From contig NZ_SWFP01000007.1 in the NCBI RefSeq assembly GCF_005869225.1, positions 411,453 through 475,452 of the forward strand: DNA of 64,000 nucleotides, written 5' to 3'. Below are positions 41,270-50,030 of the stretch, in pieces. Source of the stretch: Dyadobacter bucti. GTDB taxonomy: Bacteria > Bacteroidota > Bacteroidia > Cytophagales > Spirosomataceae. The position numbers and the translations under genes were made by a program. Under the pieces are notes generated by a model, which worked only from the letters and a program-made list of their open reading frames with translations, had not been told where the DNA came from and did no database searches. Numbering within the stretch: position 1 is the first letter of the stretch; each line of letters opens with the position of its first letter.

Positions 41270-43414
41270 ATGAATCCATACAGAATAAAAAAAGCTGTTA
41301 CCAATTTTTTGACCGGCGAGTATTTTACCGACGCGCTCCGTGTGACCATCAGCATCGTTTTGCCGGCGTGGGTACTTTTTGCTTATGACCTGCCGCAGGC
41401 GGCCATTGCAGTAGGACATGGCGCACTGCTGATTGGCCTAACCGATTCACGGGGGACCATCGGGGACAAGCAGACAACATCTGTCGTCAGCATTTTGCTT
41501 TTCTTTTTCGTTTCCGTCATTTCCTCGTTATCCTGGCCATACCCGTGGCTGATGGGCGGAATATTCTTCACTGTAACCCTGGGTTGCGCCATGCTGATGG
41601 TGTATGGCAGCCGGTTTTCGATCACTGGAACGGCCGCCATCATACTGATGATCTTCATCTGGGGCCTGAAGCCCGCCAACGGACTGGAATTCAGCTTATA
41701 CCTGTTAGCGGGAGGTATCTGGTTTTACATTGTCAGTCTGGTACAGTTGCGGATCTGGCCTGTGCGTTACCTGAACTACGCAATTGCGGACTGCCTGCTG
41801 GCTACCCACGACTTCCTCAAAGCGAAAGCACTCTTTTATAATATCCAGGTGCCGCTGGCCGATTGCTATAATAAGGCGATCCATTTGCACAGTCATGTCA
41901 GCGAGAAGCAGGAACAGGTACGCAGCATTCTGCTCCGGGACAAGTCCGCCATGCAAGCGGAGAACCGACAGGGCCAGGCTCTTTTGTTTGCAGCCTCCCG
42001 CTCCATAGACCTTTATGAGCAGATTACCGCCATTCACCATGATTACGGTTTCCTGAGACATGCATTTAAGGTAACCGGGGCACTTGATCTGGTGGGGCAG
42101 ATGATCGGGCTCATGGCGGATGATATCAGGGATATCAGCGAAATGGAACCATTCAAAAACCCGGAAGAACCGGGCCTTGCGTCGGCTCGTCAGATGCCGC
42201 TTCTGGAAGCGAGGTTTGTATACATCATCCAAAAAGAAGATGAAGTTAATGCACGAATCTTGTCAAAACTGCTGGCCAATCTGAAACAGATCTATGAAGA
42301 TATACGATTGATCTACGGTGCTTTACGGAATTACAATGAGTTCCTGCCAAAAAATGAGCCGCAACCCGAGTACAATTATTTTGCGCCGTTTCAGGATTTT
42401 GGATGGAGCCAGCTTGCCACGAATTTCAGGTTCAGCTCGCCGATATTCAAATTTTCGCTCCGGCTGGCCATCACCTGCCTGTTTTGCTACACCCTGGCCA
42501 ACATCCTGCCGCTGGGCAAATACAGTTACTGGATCCTGATCACCGTCGTGGTTATCATGAAACCGGCATTCAGCCTGACCCGCAAACGCAATATGCAACG
42601 TCTGACAGGCACACTGATCGGGGTTGCGCTGGCGCTGGTAATCCTGGCGCTTGTCCAAAGCACAATGTTACTGCTGGCGTGGTTTATGATTTTTTTGGTG
42701 GGTTTTTTCACCTTCAACCGAACCCATCACATGCTCAGTGTGGTCTCGCTGACGCCCATGGTGATCATCGCGCTCAATGTGTACGGGAACAGCGATCCCG
42801 GTTTTATCGTAGAACGCGTATATGATACGCTGATCGGCTGTGCCATAGCTTTTGCCGCTACCTATATGTTTCCTTTCTGGGAGGCAGGCCGATTGCCGTT
42901 TTTAATGAAAGAAGTCCTGAAAGCCAATACCAATTATCTTCAGAACCTGCTGCATGCTATTTCCGGAAAGCCGGAAAATGTTACGGGCTACAAGTTATCC
43001 AGAAAAAATGTTTACATCATGCAGGCCAATTTGTCGGCTGCTTTCCAGCGCATGCTTGGTGAACCCAAAAACAAAATAACAGAAACCGAAAATATCTATC
43101 ATTTTCAGATGCTTAACCACATATTATGCTCCAATATCGCTTCCTTGTTTTTGCTTTTAAGGTCCGGTCTGCTGGAATTGAACAAGGAAGGCGAGCAAAA
43201 GCGGATTGATCAGGCAATCGGGTCTTTGCAGGAAAGCATCAGATTAATAGAACAGCTCAATGAAGGTGTCGCCTCCAATAGGGCCGGAATCACAAAACGA
43301 CATGATGAAGCCCCGGATAACCAGCATGAGCACCACGATCAGCTCCATCTGCTGATCGATGTGGTTGACGACATCCGGTACTGCAGCCAGGCGTTGCAGA
43401 TCAGTAAGTTTTGA
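41270..43414 (+). CDS. FUSC/YccS-like membrane protein
   Basis: The 714-residue protein has two membrane bundles: segments over residues 20-165 and 395-540, each of about six helices, each followed by a cytoplasmic helical domain, typical of the YccS/FUSC (aromatic acid exporter-like) superfamily. The second bundle includes FKFSLRLAITCLFCYTLANILPLGKYSYWILITVVVIMKP and RKRNMQRLTGTLIGVALALVI, the FUSC signature. Members export aromatic acids or related compounds; the substrate is unknown. It starts 41 bases after the serine hydrolase stop. Confidence 0.88.
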   Translation: MNPYRIKKAVTNFLTGEYFTDALRVTISIVLPAWVLFAYDLPQAAIAVGHGALLIGLTDSRGTIGDKQTTSVVSILLFFFVSVISSLSWPYPWLMGGIFFTVTLGCAMLMVYGSRFSITGTAAIILMIFIWGLKPANGLEFSLYLLAGGIWFYIVSLVQLRIWPVRYLNYAIADCLLATHDFLKAKALFYNIQVPLADCYNKAIHLHSHVSEKQEQVRSILLRDKSAMQAENRQGQALLFAASRSIDLYEQITAIHHDYGFLRHAFKVTGALDLVGQMIGLMADDIRDISEMEPFKNPEEPGLASARQMPLLEARFVYIIQKEDEVNARILSKLLANLKQIYEDIRLIYGALRNYNEFLPKNEPQPEYNYFAPFQDFGWSQLATNFRFSSPIFKFSLRLAITCLFCYTLANILPLGKYSYWILITVVVIMKPAFSLTRKRNMQRLTGTLIGVALALVILALVQSTMLLLAWFMIFLVGFFTFNRTHHMLSVVSLTPMVIIALNVYGNSDPGFIVERVYDTLIGCAIAFAATYMFPFWEAGRLPFLMKEVLKANTNYLQNLLHAISGKPENVTGYKLSRKNVYIMQANLSAAFQRMLGEPKNKITETENIYHFQMLNHILCSNIASLFLLLRSGLLELNKEGEQKRIDQAIGSLQESIRLIEQLNEGVASNRAGITKRHDEAPDNQHEHHDQLHLLIDVVDDIRYCSQALQISKF

Positions 43415-43448
43415 AAACAATGGTATGCCAGTCAGCGCCAAAAGTCAA

Positions 43449-44105
43449 TCACACCAAAAGCTGAAGTCCCGCGGGAGGGGTTATGTCCTCTACTTTGAAA
43501 ATGATCCTGGCATTTACAAAACCTTCCTGCATCGTAATTTTTTTGATTGCCTGATTACGGTCTGCATCCTGGAAAGGACGTGAATTCAAAACCAGGGTTT
43601 TCGGGACTTGTAAATTGATGGCTAAGTCCCCGTCGTCGTTTGTTGCACCCAGCGGCATCCAGCCCCTGCCGATTACCAGGATTTTTTCAGTTTTGTCGCC
43701 TCCGTCGAAAATCGATCTCGTGATCGCGCCGACCACAGAACTGATAATCGAGCCCACACCCGGAATGGCCTCAACAGCCACACCCAGCGCAGAAGGAAAT
43801 GATTTCAGAAAAAACCTTTCCAGTTTTGACACTTTTTCAATGGCTGTCAGTTCTGCTTTCAAAATGCAGTCACCCAGTATTAATTCCTTAAAGAAAAGTT
43901 TGTCTTCAAACGGTTCGTTTTCCATACTTTTCTCCACATTATCCGCCAGTTTGATCGACCTTACTGTGGTAACGGAAGCCTTTGTAACATTGGGAGCAAC
44001 AAGGGTTACTGAAAGTGCGTTTACACCTTCCACTTTCTCCTCCGCGGTTCCGTTTTCGATCACCAGAACACTTTTGAGCATGATCTGCACCATTTTGTTT
44101 TTCAT
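43449..44105 (-). CDS. Hypothetical protein with central hydrophobic Gly-rich segment
   Basis: The 218-residue product has no signal peptide. N- and C-terminal thirds are beta-rich (AEEKVEGVNALSVTLVAPNVTKA..., DGDLAINLQVPKTLVLNSRPFQD). The centre (about residues 100-130) is FPSALGVAVEAIPGVGSIISSVVGAITRSIFDGG, a hydrophobic glycine-rich helix pair. No known family comes to mind. This shape recalls membrane-inserting or pore-type regions, but that is guesswork. It converges with the FUSC gene. Confidence 0.6.
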   Translation of the reverse strand: MKNKMVQIMLKSVLVIENGTAEEKVEGVNALSVTLVAPNVTKASVTTVRSIKLADNVEKSMENEPFEDKLFFKELILGDCILKAELTAIEKVSKLERFFLKSFPSALGVAVEAIPGVGSIISSVVGAITRSIFDGGDKTEKILVIGRGWMPLGATNDDGDLAINLQVPKTLVLNSRPFQDADRNQAIKKITMQEGFVNARIIFKVEDITPPAGLQLLV

Positions 44106-44236
44106 ATCCTGTTTTTGGGTTGAGAATTGATAGCAGACCTATAAGTGAACTCTTTACGCTATTTCCTCTGTGCGTGACCCGAATTTTCATCAGATATTAT
44201 TAAGAGGCATAAAATTTTTCCGAGTGCTGAAAAATC

Positions 44237-44284
44237 TTGCAACATAGTTGCACAAGTTGTTATATTTGCAACATAGTAGCACAA
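44237..44284. promoter_or_regulatory. Palindromic operator pair, Zur-like, over a promoter
   Basis: TTGCAACATAGTTGCACAA at 44237-44255 and TTGCAACATAGTAGCACAA at 44266-44284 are direct copies 29 bases apart; the first core GCAAC-ATA-GTTGC is a perfect palindrome. A -7 box TATATTTG (44261-44268) lies between with a -33 TTG at 44237-44239 and 21-base spacer. TGCAAC...GTTGCA-type palindromes are used by Fur/Zur-family repressors in several bacteria, so a Zur-controlled promoter is my best guess. Confidence 0.6.
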
Positions 44285-44323
44285 ACTACCTGTTCTCATT
44301 CCTGTTTTTCAATGATCCAAAAA

Positions 44324-44878
44324 ATGAAACTGAACCGAAACCTTGTCTGGCTGTTGCTGATCGGAGTAACAACTTTGTTTACACAATGCAAAGACTCAGG
44401 CGAAGAGCTTACCCCGGACGACGAAAATGAATTGATCACGTCCGTTACACTTAATTTTAAGGAGTCCGGTACGGGCACCGTTACTTCATTTTCTTACAAG
44501 GATCCCGACGGTGAAGGTGGAAACGCACCTACGCGTTTCGATGCCGTTTCACTGAAAGCCAATACGGAATACACCCTGACGGTCGAGTTTCTGGATGAAA
44601 GCAAAACGCCTGTCGACAATATTACCGAGGAAATTGCGAAAGAATCTGACGAGCACCTGCTGGTATATACGCCAAGCCCGGCAACGTTGCTTACCTACAC
44701 ATACGGGGATAAGGATGCAAACAATTTTGTGATAGGGCTGACCGGTACTGCCAAATCCGGAGCCGCCGGTGAGGGTAAGCTAAAAGTTCAGCTTCGCCAC
44801 CAGCCAGGTACAAAAAACGGAACTCCCGGCCCCGGCAGCGACGATGTTAACCTTGATTTTGATTTAAAAGTCCAGTAG
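44324..44878 (+). CDS. Lipoprotein, possible metal-uptake-associated
   Basis: I start at ATG 44324, because the product then begins with a lipoprotein signal (MKLNRNLVWLLLIGVTTLFTQC, Cys22); the upstream TTG frame lies on the operator. The 184-residue mature region is acidic, beta-strand-rich and Ala/Gly/Pro-rich toward the end (GTKNGTPGPGSDDVNLDFDLKV). Similar type-1-periplasmic-like lipoproteins accompany TonB-receptors in Bacteroidota, and the operator suggests metal control, but no receptor follows here. Function unproven. Confidence 0.7.
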   Translation: MKLNRNLVWLLLIGVTTLFTQCKDSGEELTPDDENELITSVTLNFKESGTGTVTSFSYKDPDGEGGNAPTRFDAVSLKANTEYTLTVEFLDESKTPVDNITEEIAKESDEHLLVYTPSPATLLTYTYGDKDANNFVIGLTGTAKSGAAGEGKLKVQLRHQPGTKNGTPGPGSDDVNLDFDLKVQ

Positions 44879-44934
44879 TCGGATCAGCTGAAAAGGTATG
44901 CGCCTGATTTCATGCCAATCTGAGATATTTATGA

Positions 44935-44942
44935 TATATTTA
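44935..44942 (+). promoter_or_regulatory. Possible -7 box TATATTTA
   Basis: TATATTTA differs from the TAnnTTTG consensus by one base, 24 bases upstream of the small membrane-protein ORF at 44966. It gives some support to that ORF. Confidence 0.35.
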
Positions 44943-44965
44943 TCTGACATATCGATCCCATTACA

Positions 44966-45148
44966 ATGAAAAACAAGCTCATCAATCTGGCTCTTCTGGC
45001 TGCAGTGATTTTGATTATTGCTGTGATTAACGACTACCTGCATTACCTGTATCTTATTCCAGCCGGTCTGTTTCTGCTGGCCCATCGGATTGTTTCCGTA
45101 AAGAACTATAAGAATAATCACAACAACACTAAACTGAGGCTGTTGTAA
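44966..45148 (+). CDS. Small membrane protein
   Basis: A 60-residue ORF with two adjacent hydrophobic segments (LINLALLAAVILIIAVI and YLYLIPAGLFLLAH) and a basic C-terminus (HRIVSVKNYKNNHNNTKLRLL). A near-consensus -7 box lies 24 bases before the ATG. The pattern looks like a real small integral membrane protein of unknown role. Confidence 0.5.
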   Translation: MKNKLINLALLAAVILIIAVINDYLHYLYLIPAGLFLLAHRIVSVKNYKNNHNNTKLRLL

Positions 45149-45172
45149 AAGTTAATAAAAGAACATAGAAGT

Positions 45173-45250
45173 AAAATGAGCCGGTTAGTGTATCTAATCG
45201 GCTCATTTTTTATGTTATATTTGAGCCGATTAGATAAAATATTCGGCTCA
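45173..45250. promoter_or_regulatory. Palindrome array in Fic promoter
   Basis: The word GAGCCGRTTAG occurs as an inverted pair (ATGAGCCGGTTAG 45176-45188 and CTAATCGGCTCAT 45194-45206, followed by TTTTTT, so also a possible plus-strand terminator) and again as TGAGCCGAT (45222-45230) facing ATCGGCTCA-like ATTCGGCTCA at 45241-45250, which runs into the Fic ATG. A -7 box TATATTTG is at 45216-45223. A dimeric regulator binding here would cover the promoter and start codon. Confidence 0.6.
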
Positions 45251-46359
45251 TGCGATACAACTGGCAACAAAAGGACTGGCCTCATTTCACATTTGACCCG
45301 GCAAATGCAGAGGATTTGCTTTTTGCCTTCGCCGAAGAAACCGGGCATATCAGCGGTATGTTAAAAGCGGCCCCAGAAAATGTAAAAATGGAAACGCTCA
45401 TCAACACCATGGTTGCCGAGGCGATCAAAACCTCCGAAATCGAAGGAGAATATCTGAGCCGTCAGGATGTGGTTTCGTCCATACGCAATAACCTTGGGAT
45501 AAATCACTCCCCGGAACTTATCAAAGACAAAAAGGCGCAGGGACTGGCACGGCTCATGATCGATGTCCGCGATACTTATGCGGATCTGCTCACCGAAAAA
45601 AAGCTGTTTGACTGGCACGAGATGCTTTTAAAGGAAAACCAGGGAATCAATGCCGGAGCGTGGCGAAAGGATGCCGCACCCATGCAGGTAGTTTCCGGTT
45701 CGATCGGGAAGGAAAAAATCCACTTTGAAGCGCCTCCCTCCGACCGCGTTCCCCAGGAAATGGAAAGTTTTATCCGGTGGTTTAATGATACCGCACCTGG
45801 TGGCCCGGCCGAGATCAAAAAAGCGCCTTTGCGCTCTGCTATTGCACATTTATACTTCGAATCGATCCATCCTTTTGAAGACGGTAATGGGCGGATTGGA
45901 AGGGTTTTGGCTGAAAAAGCATTGTCTCAAACGCTGGGGCGACCGGTTATGCTGAGTTTATCGAGAAAAATAGAGGCCGACCGGAAAAGCTATTATCAGG
46001 CTTTGGAAACGGCCCAAAGGAGTAATCAGATCAGCGACTGGGTCGGGTATTTTGTCCGGACTATTTTTGAAGCCCAGATAGAAACAAAAGATATCCTGAC
46101 CTTCACACTCAAGAAAACCCTGTTTTACGACCGTTTCAAAACCAGGCTTAACGATCGTCAGTCCAAAGTGATTGAAAAAATGCTGGAAGCCGGACCAGCC
46201 GGTTTTGAAGGTGGAATGAGTGCGAAAAAGTATATATCCATTACAAAGACATCGAAACCTACTGCGACCAGAGATCTGCAGACTCTGGCCGAACTCGGTG
46301 TATTTATAACAGAAGGAGGCGGTCGCAGTACTAAATATGTTTTAAATTTAGAAACATAG
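45250..46359 (+). CDS. Fic-family protein AMP-transferase
   Basis: The 369-residue protein has the Fic core motif HPFEDGNGRIGR at His207-Arg218, the ATP-using site that transfers AMP to Tyr/Ser/Thr of target proteins. An inhibitory helix with T61-S-E-I-E-G66 matches the [ST]xxxE[GN] motif, so it is a self-inhibited class II Fic with the helix N-terminal. The first 50 residues are a Fic_N/DUF4172-like domain, and the C-terminal 70 residues form a winged helix (AKKYISITKTSKPTATRDLQTLAELGVF), so it may bind its own palindromic promoter. Confidence 0.9.
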   Translation: MRYNWQQKDWPHFTFDPANAEDLLFAFAEETGHISGMLKAAPENVKMETLINTMVAEAIKTSEIEGEYLSRQDVVSSIRNNLGINHSPELIKDKKAQGLARLMIDVRDTYADLLTEKKLFDWHEMLLKENQGINAGAWRKDAAPMQVVSGSIGKEKIHFEAPPSDRVPQEMESFIRWFNDTAPGGPAEIKKAPLRSAIAHLYFESIHPFEDGNGRIGRVLAEKALSQTLGRPVMLSLSRKIEADRKSYYQALETAQRSNQISDWVGYFVRTIFEAQIETKDILTFTLKKTLFYDRFKTRLNDRQSKVIEKMLEAGPAGFEGGMSAKKYISITKTSKPTATRDLQTLAELGVFITEGGGRSTKYVLNLET

Positions 46360-46381
46360 CAGCCCGCCTCCGTGCGAAATT

Positions 46382-49300
46382 CTATGCCTTAAACTGCACG
46401 CTGTGGTACCCCAGCTTACGGTAGCTTTCAAATTGCGCCTCGTCAAAAAACTGGTCGCCGGTCGATTGCTGCGGAAAGGCCGGATTCTGTAAATTGTATT
46501 CCCTGATGTCTGTCGATTCGTCGCCGGTGAGCGCGGATTTGATATAAATAAGTTTTCCTGTCCAGCCTTCCGGGTACTTTATGTCCCCTTCCGCAATATG
46601 CGCTTTGCTGAACTTCGTCAATTCATCCTTTACCGTGATACCGTCAGTTTTAATCGTAATCTCAACACCAAAGTCGATACGGCAGCGGCGTATCGCATTG
46701 GCCAGCCCCTCGCAGGTAGCTCCGGAATCTTCCTCAGCATCACCAAGAATAATGGTGCTGCACCTTCTGCGGATGAGTTCGTAAAGCCCCATATTGTCAA
46801 AATGCCCCCCATCCGAAAGGTTTACGTAATTCGAATCCACATCGGATTTTCCGATAAGATCTTTAACAATATAAGCAAGACCTGACGGCGGCTCAGGTTT
46901 TTTCCAGGTTTTCAACCTCGGGTTACCGATCCACCACCCTAATCTTACATTGAATACCGTCAGCAGGAAGGCCGTAAGCGAAGAAGAATGGTAACCCATA
47001 TTCGGATTGACAGCGGCGCCAGAAATAGCCATAGCCGTACCAATAGTGGGGCCGTTTGCAAATTCAGCGGTCGGCCGGTAACCATAATGGAAGATACCAT
47101 TTTTGTTAAATGCCGCGGAGCGCGTAGAGCTGAAATCAAACCCGGTATAGAAGGGCGTGAAAATAAATGACTCTGCCTTCCGATCCTGCCGGTCGAGCTC
47201 CGAAACAACCGATGCGTTTAATGCAGTGTTAATGATGGGATAAGGGCCGGTATATTCTTTTTCAAAAGTAAACTGGTCGAGTTTGGTATCGTCGGCTTTA
47301 TCAAATCCTGTAAAACTGTTGGCAGTTTTGGACCGGGAAACCTGCCGCCTCGATGCCCCCAGGTATGCCCGTACCAGCCTGTTTCGGTAGAAATGGTGCA
47401 ACGAAAATTCATTTACGCCGGCCCGCCAGCTTAAAAGAAAAGTAACCGCAAAAATAACAATGATAATGGTCAGCTCGCGCAGATGCTGAAAAGGATAAAC
47501 CCGCAGAATAATCTCTCTGAGCGTATTCAGGAAAGAAGATCCGATGAGCAATATCCCTAGAATGAAAAGGTACGGCGCAAAACGCACAAACATCTCTTTT
47601 ACACTGAAACCACTTTTGTCCTTATTTTCCCCCGAGCTGGTGGAGCTGAACGCCAGCTTTACCCCCAGGCCTACAATTGCAGCCCAGCCTCCAAACAAGC
47701 CCGTAAGCTTATCCATATCAGCAGAAGTGAGCCTGTCAAATGCCCTCGGCAGTACAAGCACACAGATGGTAACAACAATCCAAAGCAGGATAAACCGATG
47801 GATTATGGCCCCCATCCTGCCCCACCATTCGCGCCGGACATCAGGAAAGAATATACCCATGATCAACATCCGCACGACTACAGTCAGACTAAAGACCTCC
47901 AGAATAAGGGGAATCCCGAGGATGAACATCATTTTTGAGGAATTGACAACCGGAAAAATTTTATAAATAAATTTATCATTGTCTCCTGAAATGTAATTTC
48001 CTGCACCACCCTGCCCTTCAATATATTCAAAAAAGCTCCATACAGCAGCGAGGAGACCAAGTCCAGCCACCGTTGCCAGAATGGAAGATGCGACGATCGC
48101 GATCCAGATCTCGACCCTCTTTCCTTGTATATCTGGGTTCCGGTGGTAATTACCGACATAAGCAACCACCACTATCCCGATCAGCGCGGCAACACCTGCG
48201 ACGACGAATATATACTGTTTCTCGCCAAAGCTGCTGGTAACCTGGGCGGAGTTATATAACCATATACTCACCAGTACCGAGGACAGAATGGCCCAGATCA
48301 CCAGCGCCCATGAAAACAACCTGTTTTTCCCGTAATTAAGGAGATTCTTTGACGGATATTCCTTATCGAACATGTGCATGCCGAGACCGGCGAGACCGGC
48401 GCCAGTTATCAGGATGAGTATGCTGACACCGCCTTTTAGCCAGGGAGAATAACCATTCGGCCAGAGCGCAAAATGCTCCCACAATAAAAAAGAACCATGA
48501 ATGACCGACAAAACCGTGCAAAGCAACAAAAGCAGGATAAGCTGATTGATCAGCGTGTTGCGGAGCCAGGTGATCCCGGCAGTCCAGGAATCGGTGGACA
48601 TGAGACTGGCTTCCGGCGTAAGGTAATTGCTGTACATCCTGACCCAGCGGACCGGCCTCACTTCGTCCGCCATCGGATCTGTCGACCTTTTTGTATCCAG
48701 CCTGTCCACCACTTTTGACACAGATCCTGCCCGCCGGATCCATGAAACCAGCCAGGAACCGATGTAGCCACCACCCGAAACTGTAGATATATAATCAACC
48801 TGCGGCAGAACGTCCTGCTCGGCGAGCTTTTGCAAAACACCCAAATTAAAGGTAGCCGAACGTATACCACCGCCCGAAAACGCCAGCCCCGTAAGTTTCA
48901 TTTTCTGAGCTCGTTCGATGGGATCTCCGGTTTCCTGACTTTCCGACTGCCCGTCCCCACCGATTGCTTTCGGAGAAATCCAACCGTCCTTACCAGTAGG
49001 CAGCATGTTTTTCATCCAGTTCAGAGATTTCAGGTTTCCCGGATCTTTCACCCGCTTTTCCCTGCTTTTCTCAATCTCGTCCAGCTCGGCATTGAAGATA
49101 TTCTCGAATGAAACCGGATTGTCGGCTGCTGTCAGCAGCCTGAGCAACTCCTGATCTTTCGTCAAAAGTTCGGGCGCAAAAGTCGCGACTGGATTTCCGT
49201 GAAATGTTCCTTTCCACCATTTGTCGTGAAATACCCTGTCGTTCTCCGACAGAAGCTCAATAAAATCTCCGGGCTTATAAAACTGGCAGATTCTTTGTTC

Positions 49301-49816
49301 GTAACCGTCCATCTCTTTGGAACTTAGGCAGAGTATCACCTGGATCGGCATATAATGCAGTATTTCGGCTAGTACCACACGCTGGCTATGATCCTGGTAC
49401 AAGATTGTCCGTATGTTTCTGCGCCATTGGTCCGGGGTGAAAAACAAGATCTTATCTTCGATTTTTAAACGGTCCGGAAAGTCGTATGCGTTAAAAACCT
49501 CTGTGGGAATCAACTTGACCGTCCAATACAGCAGGTTCTTCGATATTTCCAGAAAAGACGATACGATCAGAGAGTCGTTTTTACTTTCTGCCGATTCCAG
49601 CAAATCCGGGTTGGTACAGAAAGTAATTTCCGAGATTCTTTTAATCTGTAAATCAGTGAGTTTCGCATTCATGGCGGGAAGATTCTCCTCCATGTATAAA
49701 AGATAGCTCAGCTCATTGTTCTTTTTGTAATATGGCTCGATCTCATTTCTACAAACATCCTGTATAACAGTAAGATAAGAGACCGCCTGGGCAGTCAGAT
49801 CGGTAACAACGTCCAT
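46382..49816 (-). CDS. Large patatin-like phospholipase with membrane domain
   Basis: The 1144-residue protein has a patatin core split around a membrane region. The N-terminal 300 residues are helical with no recognised domain. GLAFSGGGIRSATFNLG at about 306-322 gives the oxyanion loop, TVSGGGYIGSW about 343-353 gives the GxSxG nucleophile, then about eight hydrophobic segments (about 420-800), and the catalytic Asp in NLSDGGHFDNMG near 995. It is an integral-membrane lipid acyl hydrolase, unusually big for a patatin. It is alone on its strand. Confidence 0.88.
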   Translation of the reverse strand: MDVVTDLTAQAVSYLTVIQDVCRNEIEPYYKKNNELSYLLYMEENLPAMNAKLTDLQIKRISEITFCTNPDLLESAESKNDSLIVSSFLEISKNLLYWTVKLIPTEVFNAYDFPDRLKIEDKILFFTPDQWRRNIRTILYQDHSQRVVLAEILHYMPIQVILCLSSKEMDGYEQRICQFYKPGDFIELLSENDRVFHDKWWKGTFHGNPVATFAPELLTKDQELLRLLTAADNPVSFENIFNAELDEIEKSREKRVKDPGNLKSLNWMKNMLPTGKDGWISPKAIGGDGQSESQETGDPIERAQKMKLTGLAFSGGGIRSATFNLGVLQKLAEQDVLPQVDYISTVSGGGYIGSWLVSWIRRAGSVSKVVDRLDTKRSTDPMADEVRPVRWVRMYSNYLTPEASLMSTDSWTAGITWLRNTLINQLILLLLLCTVLSVIHGSFLLWEHFALWPNGYSPWLKGGVSILILITGAGLAGLGMHMFDKEYPSKNLLNYGKNRLFSWALVIWAILSSVLVSIWLYNSAQVTSSFGEKQYIFVVAGVAALIGIVVVAYVGNYHRNPDIQGKRVEIWIAIVASSILATVAGLGLLAAVWSFFEYIEGQGGAGNYISGDNDKFIYKIFPVVNSSKMMFILGIPLILEVFSLTVVVRMLIMGIFFPDVRREWWGRMGAIIHRFILLWIVVTICVLVLPRAFDRLTSADMDKLTGLFGGWAAIVGLGVKLAFSSTSSGENKDKSGFSVKEMFVRFAPYLFILGILLIGSSFLNTLREIILRVYPFQHLRELTIIIVIFAVTFLLSWRAGVNEFSLHHFYRNRLVRAYLGASRRQVSRSKTANSFTGFDKADDTKLDQFTFEKEYTGPYPIINTALNASVVSELDRQDRKAESFIFTPFYTGFDFSSTRSAAFNKNGIFHYGYRPTAEFANGPTIGTAMAISGAAVNPNMGYHSSSLTAFLLTVFNVRLGWWIGNPRLKTWKKPEPPSGLAYIVKDLIGKSDVDSNYVNLSDGGHFDNMGLYELIRRRCSTIILGDAEEDSGATCEGLANAIRRCRIDFGVEITIKTDGITVKDELTKFSKAHIAEGDIKYPEGWTGKLIYIKSALTGDESTDIREYNLQNPAFPQQSTGDQFFDEAQFESYRKLGYHSVQFKA

Positions 49817-49923
49817 AAGTTCGTGATCAGGTTAATGTTGAGTTATGCGCTGAATTTCAAAGCACACATTATTCTCAAAATACCGCTTTTTAAGTATGGG
49901 AGTGTTGTTTTCTTATTTTTCGG

Positions 49924-50020
49924 TTGTTGCTTGTTGCTTGTTGCTTGTTGCCGATTGGAAATCGGCGGCATAGTGGGTCCCGATTGGAAATCGGAACCAG
50001 CTGTCGCGATTGGAAATCGG
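49924..50020. repeat. Heptamer tandem repeat and three short palindromes
   Basis: Four exact tandem copies of TTGTTGC (49924-49951) run into three copies of CGATTGGAAATCGG, a palindrome with a three-base loop (49951-49965, 49980-49994, 50007-50020; spacing 29 and 27). The array ends 11 bases before the stop codon of the response regulator, on whose strand it lies downstream. Confidence 0.75.
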
Positions 50021-50030
50021 AATCAGCTGG

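Noticed and set aside
49924..50020. Possible CRISPR array
   Set aside because: Units are 7 and 14 bases with 27-29 base period and similar spacers; too short, with no cas gene nearby.
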